A stretch of 64,000 nt of DNA from Solen grandis (Eukaryota > Mollusca > Bivalvia > Adapedonta > Solenidae), in contig CM037788.1 of assembly GCA_021229015.1 (NCBI GenBank), forward strand, positions 52,345,214 through 52,409,213, written 5' to 3'. Made by a program: the position numbers and the translations under genes. This document shows, in pieces, positions 58,491 to 64,000 of the stretch (positions within the stretch are counted from its first letter, which is position 1; every line of letters begins with the position of its first letter). The notes under the pieces were generated by a model. That model was not told the DNA's origin and made no database searches. It saw only the letters and a list, made by a program, of their open reading frames with translations.

Positions 58491-61400
58491 CACGGTGGTT
58501 GACCAGGAATATTCTAACACTTAAAGTAATATCGGTAGAAATTTTAAGGATTAAAGTTTTACAGTTATACCCGAGTGCAATTCACAGTCATTCTGTGGGG
58601 TAAAACGTATGGATTTAAAATTAATTGTGTCTATCCATTCACATGATGTGTTTGAAACATTTCTGATTATGATTTAGTGTTGACAAAGAACATTAGTTAA
58701 AGTCCAGCGCGTACAGTTGTTAACATCCCAGTTAAGGGTCGAGATAGTGCAACGTTTTTATTATATCTTACACCGTCTTTATACGGTATCATGTAACAAA
58801 ATGTGTCGATTTCCTTTTTTTTTCAATTAATAGTGTGTTTTTGTTTGATCATATCTGTTTCAGCTTGAGTTGGGTTTGCTTTATTTGTGTGTATCTATGT
58901 TTGAAACATCTGCTTGTATACTTTAATATTGAATAAGAATGGGAAGCTTCGTATTAGGATGCGATAACTTTTTTCATATGAAGTTTGCACCCTTTACGTG
59001 TTGCAATTTAAAGCTCCTGCTTGATACTCAACCAAACGATTATTTGGCAGTTGTATAAATTGTTTAAAATTATTTCTTTTGGCTCCGGTCTCCTCACAAA
59101 GAAGTTTTTGCCAAGAATTAAGACGTGAGAAGAAATTTATTCCAAATGAAATGCTACAGTATCCTGCGTTTCTGCTTAGCATAAATACATTACGTATAGG
59201 ATGACGTCATTGTTTGTTGTAGAATGTAAAATAAAAAATCCCATCGATTAAAGTGCGTTATCCTTTTATAAACGGGAATAGATCTGTAGGCGCAAAGTTC
59301 CTGTTTTAAATTAAACAGTATGACATATGCATATCTACAAGAGGTTCAACAGTTGATATGAAATATGCAATAACATATACGATTGGTAAAATGTTATTTT
59401 CTGTTCCATGGATATATTGTTCTTCTTTAAATGAAGATGATATTGTGAAAGAGCGTAAATATAAAAATCAAAGCCTATATAAAACAAATTGAAAAATGAT
59501 AATGGCGATGATGATGATGATGATGATGAGAAGACCTCAACAGTAATGATTTAGTAAGCAAAGGATTTTTGTTAAAAAAAATGCCTTATATACATGTTTT
59601 CATAATTTTATCATCTGAATACTATTCTTTATATTTGCTTCATAAAAAGATGTCCAGTTATACGTTGTTTTATCCAAAAATGACTATGAACCCCCAATAA
59701 AAATACTATTACGAAAAAAAAGATATGATGATATTCTGTCACGATTCCTAAATATAGTATTGCATATACAGTTACATTCTTTCAGAATCAATATCGTTTC
59801 TAGAATATGATAACATTCTGGGGATGTAGAAACGATAAGTAAAGATAATCTTAGTGTTTTCTAAGTACTATTAGACTTTTTTTTATCAAAACGAATATAA
59901 ATTTTGACATTTTTTGATATTTTTTTTGTCCATTCATGACATGTTTACATATGTTGATATTAAAAAAAAAACTTTATGTGTAAATCTGGGTTTCAGTACT
60001 CTCTACATTTTTTGAAAATGTAACTTGAAATCACAAATAAAACATGACAAACATATTCTTCCTGGTATTGCTTTTTGTTCCCTGTGTATAAAAACAAAAA
60101 ATAACAAAGGGAACGGTCCTGTATTTAAAACTATTTTGTCATTCATAAAGGAATTGTAATTTTGACATATAATATCCTTCAAATAATCATTACGCAGGGT
60201 TTAATGTGCAAGTGCCAACTCATTAAATGAACATTTTTGGCGCTTAAACTTAACACGAGACCCACAAGTGTCAACTTGTTGATATGCCAAATCTCAGAAT
60301 ATATGCCCCAAACAGTATACAATGACACTTGATGTAAAACAATATCTTACGCACCGCCCTTTTACGTATCGAAAAAAAAAAAAAAAAAAAAAAAAAAAAC
60401 TGAACAAAATAAACACAGTGTAAAAGGCGATATTTATTGTTGTTAAAGGGGTATATGTAAAGAATGTTTTACTTGAAATGAACCAATGTGTGTATGGATG
60501 GATGGATTTACGTATGAGGAGACGGACTGATACTATATGTGTATATGTGTGTTTATAGTTGACGAGCGTTTATCCTCATAGAGTGTTTTAATATCTTTGT
60601 ATGACTTGGCTTTGTCCGTAGGTCAAAGTGAACATATCAGTTTTTATAACGTTCTCGCTTGGAGGATCAGAATTGAAACTTGACAATGTCTGCATGACCT
60701 TATCTTTTAATCTCTTTTCTTTCATTTTTACTGGTTTATCAATTTTATTATCTAGTTGTTATTCATTTATAATGGTTTAATTGCTTGACACGTCAGGGGT
60801 ATACAGTTTCTACAATGAACTTGATTTATCTTCTCACTCTGTATAGTCCTTGGTTTTTTTTTTGTTGTTGTTTTTTCCTGTTTCAGCACTTATGTAAACA
60901 AGACAGAAACAAATAGTTGTTAGTTTCAAATGTAATATATGTTTTTGAATAATTTTAAGTTTTAACAAAAATGCTTTTGGTGAGATTTCTATTTTCTTAT
61001 AATACAAAAGTAAAACTTTTAAGCTCAGTCAAATAGAAACTTTTATAGGTTATATTTCTAACACTGATACAAATTCCATTATTATTTTTTTCTCATCCTT
61101 TAATTTACATATCAACTAATTTTCCAATGCAAGCAACATTTCAAGACTTGGTGTATTTTTGTGAATAAAATAAATAAAATAAAATGAACACAGGATGAAG
61201 CGTCTGTTAAGTTCTAAATGCACTGGCATACAGCAGCGCCCCAAACAATGCATCTCAATTGAAAAAGTGATTATTGAATTAAGTAACGACTATTTAGATG
61301 CTGATGTTTAAAGTTATGACACTCTCGATGGGTTTTAGATATTGACGTTCAAATTGCGAGAATGGGACAATTTATTGTTACAGGCAGCGGTATGCTATTT

Positions 61401-63814
61401 GATTTGAAAAGGATAACATGAAACTAAGTTTCAATTTTATAGAACTTATCACAATACATCTGTTAAAATTGGACATCCATTGCTTTCGAGGATCAATAAT
61501 ACAAGAAAATAAAACCAATTAGTGAAATGTAATGTATCTATTTCTTTGAAACGTTATTTAATTTTAGGGTTCATGCAGACATTAAAAGTTAGTTTATTTA
61601 TTTGTTTATTTAATAATCAATCATTCAGAATATTGAGGAATGATATAAAACATCTAACATGTTTTAGTAGAAGACCTATCCATTATGACATGAATTACTT
61701 GGTGTGGTGCATTTATTTAAAAATAATGTAAAGAGAACATAAAACGACACAGCAATATATTTCTCATTTAAAACCCAATTCCATTTATCTCCGTGCTACT
61801 GTTCTTTTGTTTAATTGTATATTTTGTTGAATATTTATTTTTTTATTTCAAATAGTATTTTCTTTTTTTATTTTGATGTTTTTTATAACCGTCCAGAAGG
61901 GTTACATTGGGTTGTATACCATTTGATTAAGAACATGTATAATATATAATAGAGAAACATTTATATAATAGAATATCTATTTTATTATGAATATCTCAAT
62001 TTATTTATTTATTCAGGCATTATTTATCCAGGCAATATTGAATGTTTTGGGCCTTTTTCATTCTGTAACACTTTTTTTTAAATATAGGATATATAATATC
62101 TTGAATAGTTATGTTGCTTATTTTATTTATTGCTAAACCCTCATTCCAGTTTTCTGAAAGGTATTATAAATCACATAATTATGTTATAGGTGCATACACA
62201 AGTTATAATTCATTTATCATTTTATTTTATTATTATTATTATTATTGAAGCTTAATCACCAGTATGCAATGGAAAATGCGTCCATTAAATATCTGATTTC
62301 TTCTTCTGTCATGTTACATCAAACTAGACTTAATGATAACAAAATGATACAATAGATAGGTCATACTTTAAAAACAAAATGGAGGATCAATACATAATGA
62401 TCAAGGAGAAGGTCTCTAATGTCCAATTCATGAAGACTGGATGCTTGGCCAATTAACAAGTATTTATTATTCTGAAAGAAGAGAGCGACTGCGGCTGGTT
62501 TTCGCAAATTTTGTTATAAAATATTAACAAAAAATCGATAGGTTTAGGACTGAATAGATAATACATCTTCTCTAACAGGGGAAGAGGGAACTCAAGTTAT
62601 GAAATATTTAAAGAATATTTTATCAAAAATAAATACGTGACTAAGTCTCTACAATCATAATAACTGCATGGCAAAGTTCTGTCTCATTAAACTTTTGAAT
62701 TGAAAGTCAAAATAAGAAAAAAAAAAAAAAACTATTTCAGTTGTCAAAATAATAATAAAAAAAACAAGGTGTTAAAAGCCGTGAAACATGTTTTATTACG
62801 TTTGATTAATTCTTTTTAAGCAAAAGAAATACAACAAATACTGAATTCATGATCAGCACATGATTCAGGTAAAATGCCTAAAACTTTTTTTCAAGCAGAA
62901 CAAAATATAGATGAAATAAATATGCAGCCATTGAATTCCCCATTAAATAAGCACTTTACATTCATGCGCAGGCTCATAGCGTAACTAGTGTTTCGGGTTT
63001 TGTTCGTTTTTGTCATTATTAGTATCATATTTCAGAATAGGAATGAGAAATTTGCAACAAAAATGTGAAGTGATACTTCCTAACTTGAATCAACGTACAC
63101 CTGCAACCGCTACGTATCTCGAAAAATTCAAATGAGGTACATCCGATTCAAAATGATTTTTATTTTGTTTTATATAAATACACAATATAAGTAAATATAC
63201 GGTCTTTAACTGTTTCCAAAGAGATAGAACAAAAGAAAAAATTCAATATACTGACATTATTTATTTTCAATAAGCTAATATAAAATCTAATTTAATGTTA
63301 ATCATATACAATTGTACAATAAACCACCATAATATGCAATAGTGATATACGATAATGCTATTCTGAACTAAACAAAATTTATAGAAGATGTATTGATTTA
63401 CGCACGAGTCTTACTTTTTCATCAAATGTTTATGTAAACAAAAACCGATTAAACCATTAAAGTATTATTTTATCATGAATATGTTGTAAAAGAAATATTA
63501 TGACATCATTATCATATTATTTTATCAAAAATAAACATCTTTACCGTAAAGTTATGTCCGCCATTGTGAAGATACTTGACCAAAATATAATGTCCGGTAT
63601 ATCAGCTTTCGGTTTATAAATTTGATCAGCTTTTTATTTTCCTAACTCTCATATACAGAAACAAATTCTCTCATATATTCTTCTCGTAGTCCGATGTTAA
63701 GAAATAATTCAATACCTATGCAGCATCCAGAGCTGTGATCTTACATAAATGTTTGCCGTTTTCACTTTAGAATTTGTGCAGTCCAGAAACGCTTAATTCT
63801 AAATTAAATTCAAA
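58491..63814. other. AT-rich non-coding stretch to the right edge
   Basis: No gene seen. Notable items: CRE palindrome ATGACGTCAT (59201-59210), hairpin at 59793-59836, GAT repeat near 59508-59528, A28 at 60372-60399, ATT repeat near 62230-62246. Confidence 0.5.
60372..60399 (+). repeat. poly(A), 28 bases
   Basis: Uninterrupted A28, possibly a retroposon tail; no recognisable body upstream. Confidence 0.9.
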
Positions 63815-63982
63815 ATGGCTTCTTCGGAAATGCGTAGCGTGTTTTGTCTTTTACGGCGTAAGTTATATCCTTTTTATGACATCATGATTCTGACGAAGCC
63901 AAGTTATAGGATGAAATTAAACATTAAAATGCCATTGCCGTGTACCATTACCACAGTAGAGTCCCGGCGAAATGTGCAGTAG
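63815..63982 (+). other. small open frame with embedded splice donor
   Basis: CAAAATGG start context, then MASSEMRSVFCLLRRK and a further 39 codons to TAG. After 43 bases a consensus donor GTAAGT (63858) appears, so the first 14 codons could be a first exon of a gene running off the window. No domain can be seen in so short a piece and no core promoter is evident. Low confidence. Confidence 0.15.
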
Positions 63983-64000
63983 TTGTAACTCGTAGAACTG

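Noticed and set aside
1..64000. A second Hox gene (Post1 or Lox2)
   Set aside because: Reading both strands for WFQNRR-type sequence and the listed frames showed only the Post2 homeobox. Short exons without a homeobox cannot be excluded.

Overview
This is a eukaryotic window. It is AT-rich, carries many microsatellites, poly(A)/poly(T) tracts and short interspersed repeats, and has one assembly gap (38101-38200, 100 N). The only protein-coding gene I can fully support is a two-exon Hox gene on the minus strand. Its homeodomain has the lophotrochozoan Post2 signature ([33 protein letters not shown]). Together with a dispersed repeat and a tRNA-derived SINE that I recognise as bivalve-type, this points to a mollusc, most likely a bivalve. 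I cannot name the species from the sequence alone.

Layout. Positions 1-13252 lie 3' of Post2. They hold repeats (an inverted pair of a bivalve-type repeat and a third copy, a SINE, a decayed pogo/Jerky-like transposase fragment), a miRNA-like hairpin at 8329-8399, and the probable Post2 3' UTR and 3' flank. Positions 13253-27446 are Post2: exon 2 (13253-13599), a 13.35-kb intron, and exon 1 (26954-27446). The splice is phase 1 and gives a 279-residue protein with the homeodomain at about residues 168-227. Positions 27447-64000 are the 5' side. They contain no second homeobox and no convincing protein gene, but they do contain several islands of more complex, CpG-containing sequence set in simple AT-rich DNA. 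In the usual collinear Hox arrangement the 3' neighbour of Post2 is Lox2 and the 5' neighbour is Post1, so the left edge should lead towards Lox2 and the right edge towards Post1. That is inference from other molluscs.

How it may work together. A single developmental gene sits in more than 60 kb of non-coding DNA, which is what a cis-regulatory landscape looks like. The islands carry dense motifs: E-box palindromes, CRE, CCAAT, YY1-like ATGGCGG, posterior-Hox TTTACGA and TTTATGGC, a palindromic TAAT pair, an extended heat-shock-element-like pentamer array, and a CpG-rich GTCGCG cluster. A strong acceptor just upstream of the ATG (27462) and a strong donor next to a YY1-like motif (29340) suggest a 5' non-coding exon. 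All regulatory assignments are hypotheses from motif inspection and were not tested by conservation or expression.
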